This document shows, in pieces, positions 8,209-17,007 of a stretch of DNA of 64,000 bases. The notes beneath the pieces are model-generated. The model ran no database searches. It saw only the letters and a list, made by a program, of their open reading frames with translations, and was not told the DNA's origin. A program made the position numbers and the translations under genes. Source of the DNA: Pseudomonas quercus (lineage in GTDB: Bacteria > Pseudomonadota > Gammaproteobacteria > Pseudomonadales > Pseudomonadaceae); the NCBI RefSeq assembly GCF_012033695.1, contig NZ_JAAVJI010000012.1:1-64000 (forward strand). The letters run 5' to 3'. Within the stretch, counting starts at the first letter, position 1. Each line of letters begins with the position of its first letter.

Positions 8209-9201
8209 ATGATGGCAACGTCTGCTTCGAGCTTCCGCCCTGCCTTGGGTTTGGGCAACCCACACATGCAAACCTTGTGGGGGCCGCTGTGGCGCAAAGT
8301 GCCTGGCCTGGCACGTACGCGTGAACGGCTATGGCTGGCAGACGGTGACTTTATCGATGTGGACTGGCATGGGCCCCATGCCGCTCAAGCCCCTGTGGTG
8401 CTGGTGCTGCATGGGCTTACCGGCTCCTCCAACTCGCCCTATGTGGCGGGCTTGCAAACTGCCTTGGCAGCGCGTGGCTGGGCCAGCGCCGCACTGAACT
8501 GGCGGGGGTGTTCAGGTGAGCCCAACCTGCTGCCACGCAGTTACCACTCTGGAGCGTCCGAAGACTTGGCTGAAGTTATCGGGCTGATCCAGGCGCGGCG
8601 CCCCATGGTGCCGCTGTATGCAGTAGGGTACTCGCTAGGCGGTAATATTCTACTCAAGTACATGGGTGAAACGGGTGATGCGTGCCCGTTACAGGCCGGC
8701 GTGGCCGTGTCAGTGCCGTTCCGCCTGGACCAATGCGCCGACCGTATGGGCCTAGGGTTCTCCAGGGTGTACCAGGCACATTTCATGCGCGAAATGCTGG
8801 GATACCTTAAGCACAAACGGGAGCATTTCGAGCAGAACGGGCACACACAGCACCTTCAAGCGCTGTCAGCCCTAGGGTCGCTGGAGGGCATTCGCACGTT
8901 CTGGGACTTCGACGGCCGCATTACGGCGCCGCTGCATGGTTTCGAAGGCGCGGGTGACTACTACCGCCGCGCTTCAAGCCGCTATTTTCTCAAGCAGATC
9001 AGGCGGCCTTGCCTGTTGATCCAGGCCGAGGACGACCCCTTTGTATTCGCCCACAGCTTGCCGGGGCCTGACGAGCTGGCGCCGGGCACCACCTTCGAGC
9101 GCCACGCCGCGGGCGGGCATGTGGGCTTTGTGGAAGGCAGCCTGCGCAAGCCAAGCTATTACCTGGAGCGCCGCATACCCCAGTGGCTCGGCACGGTTTA
9201 A
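8209..9201 (+). CDS. YheT-family alpha/beta hydrolase
   Basis: A 330-residue hydrolase of the COG0429 (YheT) group, with HGLTGSSNSPYV for the oxyanion region and GYSLGGNILLKYMGE carrying the nucleophile serine. The acid is likely in QAEDDPF and the histidine in GGHVGFV. The N-terminal LGNPHMQTLWGP pattern is typical of the family. ATG 8209 (or 8212) is preferred to the upstream in-frame ATG at 8137, which would overlap rsmD by 67 bases. No signal peptide is visible, and the physiological substrate is unknown. It ends 4 bases inside the convergent sulfurtransferase gene. Confidence 0.9.
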   Translation: MMATSASSFRPALGLGNPHMQTLWGPLWRKVPGLARTRERLWLADGDFIDVDWHGPHAAQAPVVLVLHGLTGSSNSPYVAGLQTALAARGWASAALNWRGCSGEPNLLPRSYHSGASEDLAEVIGLIQARRPMVPLYAVGYSLGGNILLKYMGETGDACPLQAGVAVSVPFRLDQCADRMGLGFSRVYQAHFMREMLGYLKHKREHFEQNGHTQHLQALSALGSLEGIRTFWDFDGRITAPLHGFEGAGDYYRRASSRYFLKQIRRPCLLIQAEDDPFVFAHSLPGPDELAPGTTFERHAAGGHVGFVEGSLRKPSYYLERRIPQWLGTV

Positions 9202-10043
9202 CCCGCGCCTGTCGCCACTGGCCGCTGGGGGTCGGTGATCCACTCACTCCACGAACCGGCGTACAGCTTTGCCAGCGGCAGGCCCGCCAAGCACATGGCA
9301 AACAGGTTGTGGCAGGCCGTCACGCCTGAGCCACAGTACGCAACCACTTCTTTGCCCTCATAGGCCTTGAAGCGCTCATGCAGTTGCTCGGGCGCCAGGA
9401 AAGTCCCTGCAGGGCCGATGTTTTTACTGAAGTCCAGGCAATGGGCGCCTGGAATATGCCCTGCCACTGGGTCGATGGGTTCTGCTTCCCCGTTGAAGCG
9501 GGGCTGGGCCCGCGCATCGAGCAAGGTCAAGCGACCTTCAGGCAGTTGTGCAGCCAGTTGCTGTGCCGTCACCACCAGGCTGGCATCAGGTTTTGCACTC
9601 AGGTGACCACGCTCGGCGGGGGGAGCATTCAGGCTAAGCGGCAGGCGCGCCTCATGCCAGGCTTTCAAGCCACCATTGAGGATATAGACACCGCTACGCT
9701 TTCCTAACCAGGCCAGCAGCCACCACGCTCGGGCGGCATAGGCGCCAGGCCCGTCATCGTAGAGCACCACGTCGGAGTTAGCATTGATACCCCAGGCCTG
9801 GAAGCGCTCAAGCAGGTGCCCAGGGCTAGGCAAGGGATGGCGCCCTGTTACCCCCCTCACCACCTTGCCGCTGAGGTCGCGATCCAGGTCTGCCAACCGC
9901 GCACCCTCAATGTGGCCCTGCGCATAACTGCGACGGCCATAGTCCAGGTCGCCCAACGATGCGCGGCAATCGAGGATAACCAGGCCTGGCTCTTCAAGTC
10001 GCTGGTACAGGTTTTCAGGCGAGATCAGTTGCGCGATAGGCAT
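9198..10043 (-). CDS. sseA: 3-mercaptopyruvate/thiosulfate sulfurtransferase
   Basis: A 281-residue two-domain rhodanese. The N-terminal domain (about 1-135, with VILDCRA) is structural. The C-terminal domain carries the active-site loop CGSGVTA, the pattern of mercaptopyruvate sulfurtransferase rather than of thiosulfate rhodanese. It would transfer sulfane sulfur from mercaptopyruvate to thiol acceptors in the cytoplasm. Substrate choice is an inference from the loop. It converges with the YheT hydrolase (4-base overlap) and lies 134 bp downstream of the TetR gene in the same direction. Confidence 0.9.
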   Translation of the reverse strand: MPIAQLISPENLYQRLEEPGLVILDCRASLGDLDYGRRSYAQGHIEGARLADLDRDLSGKVVRGVTGRHPLPSPGHLLERFQAWGINANSDVVLYDDGPGAYAARAWWLLAWLGKRSGVYILNGGLKAWHEARLPLSLNAPPAERGHLSAKPDASLVVTAQQLAAQLPEGRLTLLDARAQPRFNGEAEPIDPVAGHIPGAHCLDFSKNIGPAGTFLAPEQLHERFKAYEGKEVVAYCGSGVTACHNLFAMCLAGLPLAKLYAGSWSEWITDPQRPVATGAG

Positions 10044-10177
10044 GTCGGGTTCCCTGGGCTAGGCGTGAAACGTCCTGAAAATAGGGCTATGCAAGACTGA
10101 ACATCCGCTCAGAATGCACCTGCACAGCCTGACAAGTGCTGGATTGATTCACAGCTGGGATTGAAGTTCCTCAAGCA

Positions 10178-10894
10178 CTACACGAGGGGCAAAGCCTTGT
10201 CGTCCTGTGCACCGCCCTTGAAAGCAGCCATCAATTCGCTTATCCAACCTGCCGGGCACGGCAGGGCGTAATGCTGTAGCAGGCTTAGGGCCTGCCAAGC
10301 GCCACGCTGAACAGCAGCAGGCGAAATGACCACCGGTGATGGCAAGGTGGTGTAGAGGTAACGCACCCAGGACGTGAGAATTAGCCAGGCGTTGATAGCC
10401 ACAGTTTGTTGCTCCAAGGGCGTCATGCTTAGCAAGCCGCAGCGGCACAAGTGCTCCAGCAACTGACGGCCTTCGCGCAGGCAGCTTATTGAAAACACCC
10501 GATGCTCGGCGCCCAGCTCAGGGTCTGCCTGTACCAGCTGCTCAAGATCCCTGTAAATGAACCGATACGCCCAGATAGCTGCAATGACCTTGCCCACGCA
10601 CAGGCGCAGACGCTCTGCCCCTGAAGGTGTGTCAGCGTGCACTTGCAATGCGCTATTCATCTGCGCCTTGTAGTCAGCGAACAGAACGGCGACCACTTGA
10701 TGCTTGTTGGCGAAGTGGTAATAGAGGTTGCCGGGCGAAATACCGGCCGCAGCCGCAATGTGATTAGTCGAAACGTTGCGCTCCCCCTGCTCGTTGAACA
10801 GCGCAAGGCTGACCTTGGCAATGTGTTCACGGGTTTTGGACGACGCTTTCAAAGGCAGGTGCTTCCTGGCTGAACGGCTTTTAGATAGGCCCAT
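10178..10894 (-). CDS. TetR/AcrR-family transcriptional regulator
   Basis: A 238-residue regulator. The N-terminal TetR helix-turn-helix is clear: SKTREHIAKVSLALFNEQGERNV, then IAAAAGISPGNLYYHFANK. The C-terminal ligand domain (from about residue 75) is not one I can assign to a named subgroup. The ATG at 10894 is preferred; an alternative in-frame start lies 24 bases upstream. It is divergent from the stand-alone carrier protein gene at 11056, with 161 bp between them, so it may control that gene and itself. The region holds a weak TGAC-N4-GTCA dyad (10913-10924). The ligand is unknown. Confidence 0.88.
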   Translation of the reverse strand: MGLSKSRSARKHLPLKASSKTREHIAKVSLALFNEQGERNVSTNHIAAAAGISPGNLYYHFANKHQVVAVLFADYKAQMNSALQVHADTPSGAERLRLCVGKVIAAIWAYRFIYRDLEQLVQADPELGAEHRVFSISCLREGRQLLEHLCRCGLLSMTPLEQQTVAINAWLILTSWVRYLYTTLPSPVVISPAAVQRGAWQALSLLQHYALPCPAGWISELMAAFKGGAQDDKALPLV

Positions 10895-11055
10895 CGTGAT
10901 TATGGCCAATAGTGACACAGGTCATTGCAAAGGAGAGATTGCACACAGCCCATGTGAAAGTGCAGTAGATTCGCGTAACGTGGCTCTGTGCCACCACCTG
11001 TTTGTACCTAAGGCCCGGCAGTTGTAAGCCGGTGCCCGTTGGCAGTGAGGCTGTA

Positions 11056-11280
11056 ATGAATTTATCGCGCGATGACATCGCCACCCTGTGGAAGAAGCAC
11101 CTGCACGTGGAAATTGTGACTGACCAGGACAATTTTTTCGAGCTAGGGGGCGACTCCATACAGGTGCTGCACCTGGTATACGAACTAAGCGCCCAGTACA
11201 GCACTGGCATGGATGTACGGCTGTTTTTCTCCAATCCCACCCCCGCTGGCCTGCTCGCAGCCACTACCCACTCCCATTGA
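11056..11280 (+). CDS. Stand-alone phosphopantetheine carrier protein (PCP/ACP-like)
   Basis: A 74-residue single-domain carrier protein. Residues 27-35 read FFELGGDSI, with Ser34 the site for the 4'-phosphopantetheine arm. GGDS with the helix that follows is closer to peptidyl or aryl carrier domains of NRPS enzymes than to fatty-acid AcpP (DSLD). ATG 11056 is chosen because it begins the folded domain; the frame is open upstream, but that part is not carrier-like. No adenylation, ketosynthase or thioesterase gene is adjacent. It sits between a divergent TetR gene and coaD. It probably works with a partner enzyme encoded elsewhere, or carries a small acyl/aminoacyl group. Confidence 0.82.
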   Translation: MNLSRDDIATLWKKHLHVEIVTDQDNFFELGGDSIQVLHLVYELSAQYSTGMDVRLFFSNPTPAGLLAATTHSH

Positions 11281-11363
11281 CCACCTGCTGCCATGGCTGG
11301 CGCGGGTACAGCCGGCTGCGCTACCATCCCAGTCCCTAACGGTTTCCCCTTCAGGACGATCCG

Positions 11364-11843
11364 ATGAACCGAGTGTTGTATCCAGGCACCTTCGACCCTA
11401 TTACCAAGGGCCATGGCGATCTGGTCGACCGGGCCTCGCGCCTGTTTGACACTGTCGTGATCGCTGTCGCGGCCAGCCCGAAAAAGAACCCCCTGTTTCC
11501 GCTGGATCAGCGCGTAGCGCTAGCGCGAGAGGTAACCGCTCATCTGCCCAATGTGGAGGTGGTCGGTTTTTCCACGCTATTGGCGGCCTTCGCCAAGGAG
11601 CAAGGCGCTAATGTGCTGTTGCGCGGCCTGCGTGCCGTATCGGACTTCGAATACGAGTTCCAACTGGCCAACATGAACCGCCAACTGGCGCCGGATATCG
11701 AAAGCCTGTTTCTCACACCCTCGGAGCGATATTCATTCATTTCTTCCACGTTGGTACGAGAAATTGCCGCGTTGGGAGGGGATATCAGCAAGTTCGTACA
11801 CCCTGCCGTTGCCGATGCCTTGAAGCAGCGCTTCAAGGGCTGA
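11364..11843 (+). CDS. coaD: Phosphopantetheine adenylyltransferase
   Basis: A 159-residue nucleotidyltransferase for the penultimate step of CoA synthesis (phosphopantetheine + ATP to dephospho-CoA). The N-terminal GTFDPITKGH (about residues 8-17) contains the T/HxGH nucleotide-binding site. LRAVSDFEYEFQLANMN and the C-terminal SERYSFISSTLVREIA are family signatures. Length matches the usual 159-161. It lies 83 bp after the carrier protein and 97 bp before the ferredoxin gene, all in one direction. Confidence 0.97.
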   Translation: MNRVLYPGTFDPITKGHGDLVDRASRLFDTVVIAVAASPKKNPLFPLDQRVALAREVTAHLPNVEVVGFSTLLAAFAKEQGANVLLRGLRAVSDFEYEFQLANMNRQLAPDIESLFLTPSERYSFISSTLVREIAALGGDISKFVHPAVADALKQRFKG

Positions 11844-11940
11844 CCCGACATGCCGGCGTGCAAGGCGCCGGTTATTGGGGCAAAATACGGGTATTGTTCT
11901 GTTCCTGAACGCCCTGGCGCCGGCCTGGGCTGGAGTTTTC

Positions 11941-12192
11941 ATGTCTTTGATCATCACCGACGATTGCATCAATTGCGACGTCTGCGAACCCGAGTGCCCG
12001 AACGCTGCCATTTCCCAGGGCGAAGAGATCTATGTGATCGACCCCAACCTGTGCACGCAATGCGTAGGCCATTACGATGAGCCCCAGTGCCAGCAGGTCT
12101 GCCCTGTCGACTGCATCCCCCTGGATGAAGCCAACCCAGAAACAACCGAGCAACTGATGGACAAGTACAAGCGGATTACCGGAAACGCTTAA
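11941..12192 (+). CDS. YfhL-type 2[4Fe-4S] ferredoxin
   Basis: An 83-residue ferredoxin. The first cluster motif is CINCDVCEPECP. The second is CTQCVGHYDEPQCQQVCPVDC, with the inserted loop between the second and third cysteines that is typical of YfhL/Alvin-type ferredoxins carrying two low-potential [4Fe-4S] clusters. It is a cytoplasmic electron carrier, and its specific partner is not known. The coaD-ferredoxin-mutM order is conserved in Pseudomonas as far as I recall. The stop overlaps the stop of the convergent small exported protein by 4 bases. Confidence 0.93.
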   Translation: MSLIITDDCINCDVCEPECPNAAISQGEEIYVIDPNLCTQCVGHYDEPQCQQVCPVDCIPLDEANPETTEQLMDKYKRITGNA

Positions 12193-12524
12193 TCGCGTTT
12201 ATAGCCGCTTTCTGTACACCCAAGGCACCGCACGAAGGCTGCCTTGCCTGGATCGACCACCAACGCCTTGCCCGCTGCGCCCACATTCCCGCCCAAGGCG
12301 GTGAAGGGCAGTGACACCACGAACACCCCTGCACCGACCACCGTGGCAGCAATCAGCAAGGGCCGGGCAATCACCAGGTCGCCGATCATGGCGAAGGCCG
12401 GTGGCGCCTGCACGTCGTAGACGGGGTCGCCACTGGTGCTGCTTTGGGAAACCTCGGCCAGAGCGGGAACACAGGGCACCAGGGCCAGTGCCAAGGCAAA
12501 TGAAAGGGCGCGAAACGGCTTCAT
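12189..12524 (-). CDS. Small exported protein of unknown function
   Basis: A 111-residue protein with a clear signal peptide (MKPFRALSFALALALVPCVPALA, cleavage near residue 23). Two hydrophobic stretches follow (MIGDLVIARPLLIAATVVGAGVF and a Gly/Ala-rich segment), then a C-terminal pair of cysteines in RCLGCTESGY. The ATG at 12524 begins the signal peptide and is preferred over an in-frame codon 30 bases upstream. It is probably a membrane or periplasmic protein. I do not recognise a characterised family. It is convergent with the ferredoxin gene. Confidence 0.75.
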   Translation of the reverse strand: MKPFRALSFALALALVPCVPALAEVSQSSTSGDPVYDVQAPPAFAMIGDLVIARPLLIAATVVGAGVFVVSLPFTALGGNVGAAGKALVVDPGKAAFVRCLGCTESGYKRD

Positions 12525-12606
12525 GTGACTTCCTTTTTCCCGATGGGAAAGCAACTGCAGGGTCAGTTCACTATATCAGGGCCACAAGCGCTGTCAGGCG
12601 CCGAAA

Positions 12607-13419
12607 TTATTTCTGACACCCCGGGCAATAAACGCTAGCACGCTGGCCAAGCCGTATTTCTCTCAACACCTTGCCACACACCTTGCAGTATTCACCGCCA
12701 CGCCCGTAGGCAAACAATTCTTGTTGGAAATAGCCTGGCTGCCCGTCCCCGCCAATAAAGTCCCGCAAGGTCGTGCCGCCCCGCTCGATGGCGTAGGCCA
12801 GAATGCGTTTGATCTCGACGGCGAGCTTCAGGTAACGGCCGCGGGAGATTCCGCCGGCCGGCCGGCGCGGGTCTATGCCCGCCGCAAACAAAGCCTCTGT
12901 GGCGTAGATGTTACCCACACCCACAACAATGTGGTTATCCATGATGAAGGGCTTTACCGCTGCACTGCGCCCTCTGGACAGCTTGAATAGCCGCTCGCCA
13001 TCGAACGCATCGGTCAGGGGCTCTGGCCCCAGCCCTTTGAGCAATTCATGGGCATGGGGGTCAGTGCTCCACAGCATAGCCCCAAACCGACGAGGGTCGG
13101 TGTAGCGCAGTGCAAGGCCTGAGTCGAACTCGATGTCCACATGCTCGTGCTTGAGTGGGGCCTGCCCTGTCGGCACCAGCCGCAGGTTGCCAGACATGCC
13201 CAAATGCGCAATCAGGGTGCCCACTTCGGCATTGATGAGCAGGTACTTGGCCCGCCGCTCCACGCTGACGATACGCTGGCCGGAAAGCCGGGCGTCCAGG
13301 TCCTCTGGCACAGGCCAGCGCAACCGGCGGTCTCGCACGATGACGCGCGTAACACGTTGGCCTTCAACATGGGGCACGATGCCGCGCCGTGTGGTTTCGA
13401 CTTCAGGTAGCTCAGGCAT
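12607..13419 (-). CDS. mutM: Formamidopyrimidine-DNA glycosylase
   Basis: A 270-residue bifunctional glycosylase/AP lyase that removes 8-oxoguanine. The mature N-terminus PELPEVETTRRG supplies the catalytic proline and the adjacent glutamate. A helix-two-turn-helix region follows (VGNIYATEALF). The C-terminal zinc finger reads C-x2-C-x16-C-x2-C (CKVCGK...YCPGCQK), so it is MutM rather than a zincless Nei. It lies just downstream of the HDOD pseudogene in the same direction, 23 bp apart. Confidence 0.97.
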   Translation of the reverse strand: MPELPEVETTRRGIVPHVEGQRVTRVIVRDRRLRWPVPEDLDARLSGQRIVSVERRAKYLLINAEVGTLIAHLGMSGNLRLVPTGQAPLKHEHVDIEFDSGLALRYTDPRRFGAMLWSTDPHAHELLKGLGPEPLTDAFDGERLFKLSRGRSAAVKPFIMDNHIVVGVGNIYATEALFAAGIDPRRPAGGISRGRYLKLAVEIKRILAYAIERGGTTLRDFIGGDGQPGYFQQELFAYGRGGEYCKVCGKVLREIRLGQRASVYCPGCQK

Positions 13420-13442
13420 TGAAAAGCTCGACAGGAGGCGCG

Positions 13443-14309
13443 CTATCGGGCGCCTGATTCGCGGACGGTTTCTTTAAGGTTGTCAAAGTCATACTCGCTC
13501 AACCCTACGTAATCGAGTACCCACTCACCGACCCGGTTCCATTCATGGTCCATAGGCTGGTTGCCTACCCGGTGATGGGAGGCACTGATGTGCTCGGCCA
13601 TCTTGAGCACGGCCAGCAGGTCTTTCTGGGCACTGTGCTGCCCTCGTTCGTCGCTCATCAGCGCCTGAGCATTGTGATGGCCTGCAATGGCGGTGCAGGC
13701 GGTCAAGGGCAAGCGCCACGCCTTGGCGGCGTATTAACCCACCACGGCATGGTTGGTGTTGAATGCCTGGTTTTCCGTGTCCACGATGCGCAGGCCTTGC
13801 TCTGCAACGGCATAGGCCGTTTCCAGGGTTGTCATGTAACCGGGAAAACGCATCAGCATCAAGGGCATACCGCAATCGTGCAGCAGCCCTGCCAGATAGG
13901 CCTCGTCCACAGTAACCGTGCCCAGGTGCCGGGCAATGGCAGCACAGGCGCTGGCCACATCCTGGGCATCGTCCCAGAAGCGGTTGAGCGTCACGATGGT
14001 TTCGTCGGCCATCTCGCCCTTTATGGATTGGGCGTTGATCAAGGCAATCACCACGTCAGCGCCCAGCAGCTCGGCCGCTTGGGAAATGGAGGCCGTGGGT
14101 TCAAGCAGGCCAAATGGTGCGGAGTTGGCCACCCTGAGTACGGCGCCGGACAGGCCAGGGTCGAGGGTGATCAACTTGCCGATAGCTCCAAGGTCTGGGC
14201 CAGGCAAGTACAGCTCCATCTGAAGGTCCACAAGGATCTGCGGCTGCGGGGGCACGCTGATACCTTGCAAGGCTTGCTCAAGTTGTAGGGGGGTCAGCGC
14301 GTGCGCCAT
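13443..14309 (-). pseudogene. HDOD-domain signalling protein interrupted by an in-frame stop
   Basis: A single 288-codon frame is split by one TAA (minus strand, bases 13734-13736). The upstream part (191 residues from ATG 14309) has HDOD features: LITLDPGLSGAVLRVANSA, AAELLGADVV and LLHDCGMPLM. After the stop the same frame continues with YAAKAWRLPLTACTAIAGHH, the expected next part of an HDOD domain (GYxxxxWxLPxxxxxAIxxHH). One base change (TAA to TAC or TAT) would restore the protein. HDOD proteins act in signalling and often bind response regulators. The truncated product loses the last third of the domain and is unlikely to fold normally. Confidence 0.85.
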
Positions 14310-14467
14310 AACAGCAGATACTCCGGTGTCTTGGCATTCTAGCGCTTGGTGCACACCTCAGGTGCAACCCCTCGAACCTTTCATCTAACCGTTGTGTGAT
14401 CGTCGGCCACCACAGCAGCACGGCACACTGCCGGGTATACTTGCGCTCTTTTGCCTGGAGCGCGCTG

Positions 14468-15664
14468 ATGTCCCTGCCCACCCTTCGTCTCAAAGCCAAT
14501 GCCGACCGCCGGTTGCGCGCCGGCCACCTGTGGGTGTTCAGCAATGAGGTTGACGTTGCCGCTACCCCGCTGAACGGTTTCCAGGCAGGCGACCAAGCCA
14601 TTCTTGAAGCTGCAGGCGGCAAGCCCTTGGGCATTGTGGCCATCAGCCCGAACAACCTGATCTGCGCCCGCCTGGTTTCGCGTGACGTACGCATTGCGCT
14701 GGACAAGTCCCTGCTGGTGCACCGCATCAACGTTGCCCTGTCGTTGCGGCAACGGCTGTTCGACAAGCCCTTCTACCGCCTGGTGTACGGCGACTCGGAC
14801 CTGCTGCCTGGCTTGGTAGTGGACCGCTTTGGCGACATTCTGGTCGTGCAACTGGCCTCGGCCACCATGGAAGCACTGAAAGACGACGTGCTGGCTGCGC
14901 TGGTGCAGGTACTCAAGCCCAGCGGTGTGCTGTTCAAGAACGATTCGGCCGCACGCGATGCCGAAGGCCTTGAGCGCTATGTGGATACCCCCTTTGGTGT
15001 CGTTCCTGAATGGGTAGCGCTTGAAGAAAACGGCGTTAAGTTCGAAGCACCGGTGATGCAGGGGCAAAAAACCGGTTGGTTCTACGACCACCGCATGAAC
15101 CGTGCGCGCCTGGCACCCTATGTGAAAGGCAAGCGGGTGCTGGACCTGTTCAGCTACATCGGCGGCTGGGGCGTGCAGGCAGGGGCCTTTGGCGCCAGTG
15201 AAGTGTTCTGCGTAGACGCTTCGGCCTTTGCGCTGGACGGCGTGGAGCGCAATGCAGCCCTCAACGGTTTTGCCGAGAAGGTGACCTGCGTGGAAGGCGA
15301 TGTGTTTGAAGCCTTGAAGGAGCTAAAAGCGGCAGAGGAGCGTTTTGATGTGATCGTGGCCGACCCGCCCGCCTTCATCAAACGCAAGAAGGACCTGAAG
15401 AACGGTGAAGGCGCCTACCGCCGGCTGAACGAACAGGCCATGCGCCTGCTTAACAAGGACGGCATCCTGGTCAGCGCATCGTGCTCCATGCACCTGCCCG
15501 AAGACGACCTGCAGAACATCCTGCTCACCAGCGCACGCCACCTGGACCGCAACATCCAGCTACTGGAGCGCGGCGGCCAAGGCCCGGACCACCCGGTACA
15601 CCCAGCCATTCCGGAAACGCGCTATATCAAGAGCATTACCTGCCGGTTGTTGCCCAATAGCTGA
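14468..15664 (+). CDS. rlmI: 23S rRNA (cytosine-1962-C5)-methyltransferase
   Basis: A 398-residue enzyme with an N-terminal PUA domain (LRLKANADRRLRAGHLWVFSNEV) and a C-terminal Rossmann methyltransferase domain. Motif I is VLDLFSYIGGWGVQAGAFGA. The catalytic region includes ADPPAFIKRKKD and the cysteine motif SASCSMHL. It methylates C1962 of 23S rRNA (formerly YccW). The ATG at 14468 begins the PUA domain; the in-frame extension to 14396 is not conserved-looking. It is divergent from the HDOD gene, with 158 bp between the two starts. Confidence 0.94.
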   Translation: MSLPTLRLKANADRRLRAGHLWVFSNEVDVAATPLNGFQAGDQAILEAAGGKPLGIVAISPNNLICARLVSRDVRIALDKSLLVHRINVALSLRQRLFDKPFYRLVYGDSDLLPGLVVDRFGDILVVQLASATMEALKDDVLAALVQVLKPSGVLFKNDSAARDAEGLERYVDTPFGVVPEWVALEENGVKFEAPVMQGQKTGWFYDHRMNRARLAPYVKGKRVLDLFSYIGGWGVQAGAFGASEVFCVDASAFALDGVERNAALNGFAEKVTCVEGDVFEALKELKAAEERFDVIVADPPAFIKRKKDLKNGEGAYRRLNEQAMRLLNKDGILVSASCSMHLPEDDLQNILLTSARHLDRNIQLLERGGQGPDHPVHPAIPETRYIKSITCRLLPNS

Positions 15665-15810
15665 TAGCCGATGGCAAATGGGCTTCGCTTTCGGGCGTTG
15701 CTCATTGCGCCAGCCGAAAGCGGCGTGAATTTTCCTACACAGCTTTCAGCTCCTGTTGCTGCCCTGCCGTGCGCTACGCTTGCAGTCGTTTTGCTTGCGA
15801 CGAGCCTCTC

Positions 15811-17007
15811 ATGACAGTGGTCAAACCAGTAACCGTACTTTTGGTCTGCATGACGTTGCTAGGGGTATTCCCGATCGACGTCATACTCCCCTCCATACCC
15901 ACCCTGGCTACTCGATTCAACAGTACTGCACAGTCGATCACCTCAAGTATCGGGCTGCTCACAGTGCTTGTAGCACTGGCGCAGTTGATCATAGGGCCGG
16001 CCTCGGACCGGTATAGCCGCAAGCGGTTGTTCATCGTGTGCCTGGCCCTGGCGATCGTGGGCGCAATTGGCGCTACCCTGGCTGACGGCATTGCCTCCTT
16101 CCATACCTGGCGTGCTGTCCAGGCCCTAGGCTGCGGCGGGTTCGTGTTGGCCCATGCTTTGGTACAGGACCTGTTCGACGCACGTCAGCGAACGCGTCAA
16201 CGTATCTGGCTGGGAACGGCCGGAGGGGTGTTCATTTCAGTTTCGCCCTTGCTCGGGGTGTTCCTCGAGCAGCGGTGGGGCTGGCAAGGCAGCTTCTGGG
16301 CGTTTGCCTTGATCGGGAGCTGTACCCTGGCACTTGCTGCATGGGTGTTGCCCAACAGGAACCGGCCCAGTACCACTGCTTCTTCAGATCAACCCTCATC
16401 CGCCTGCAAGGTACGGTTTGCCTGCGCCAGCGGGCTGGCCATGCTGGCGTTTACCTGCCATTTCTCGTTTGTCGTGTTATCGCCCGTTATATTCCTGGAA
16501 ACCCTCGGTACACGCCCTGGCACCTATGGGCTGATCATGCTGGGGTATGGCGGAGCCTACCTGCTGGGCGGGATGCTAGCCCTCCACGTTGCCAAACGTT
16601 CGGCGGAGTTGCCTCAGGTACGCATAGGCCTGAGCCTGATCGGGCTGGCGGGTATGAGCATGGCGCTATCCTACGCCTGCCTAGGCATGACCACACTCAG
16701 TGTACTGGCTGGCGCCAGCTTGATGACCTTAGGCGTTACGCTCATGCGGCCCGCCGCAGTGACCACCGCCATGAATGCCCTCCCCGGCCGTGCTGGCACA
16801 GCAGCGGCCGGGCTCAACACCCTTACCTACCTAGGTGGAGGCGCTATCACCTTCTTACTGGGCCAATACGCCGCCCTGGCGTATTGGACGCTCCCTGCCG
16901 TTCTTGTGGCGCTTGCTATCGTAGGTGCTGCCTTGTGCCACGTACTGGCAACACGAGAAGGCGTGCGTAGGGCCGCGGTTAAAGTTCCAGCACCTGAGTC
17001 GCAATAG
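15811..17007 (+). CDS. Bcr/CflA-like MFS drug-export transporter
   Basis: A 398-residue, 12-helix major facilitator. The loop 2-3 motif reads GPASDRYSRKRLF, and the helix 1 region has PIDVILPSIPTLATRF, as in Bcr/CflA drug:H+ antiporters. Start ATG 15811 gives a normal first helix (VTVLLVCMTLLGVFPIDV). The substrate is unknown; sulfonamide, bicyclomycin or chloramphenicol resistance cannot be inferred. The stop overlaps the 3' end of the convergent mgtE by 29 bases. Confidence 0.88.
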   Translation: MTVVKPVTVLLVCMTLLGVFPIDVILPSIPTLATRFNSTAQSITSSIGLLTVLVALAQLIIGPASDRYSRKRLFIVCLALAIVGAIGATLADGIASFHTWRAVQALGCGGFVLAHALVQDLFDARQRTRQRIWLGTAGGVFISVSPLLGVFLEQRWGWQGSFWAFALIGSCTLALAAWVLPNRNRPSTTASSDQPSSACKVRFACASGLAMLAFTCHFSFVVLSPVIFLETLGTRPGTYGLIMLGYGGAYLLGGMLALHVAKRSAELPQVRIGLSLIGLAGMSMALSYACLGMTTLSVLAGASLMTLGVTLMRPAAVTTAMNALPGRAGTAAAGLNTLTYLGGGAITFLLGQYAALAYWTLPAVLVALAIVGAALCHVLATREGVRRAAVKVPAPESQ

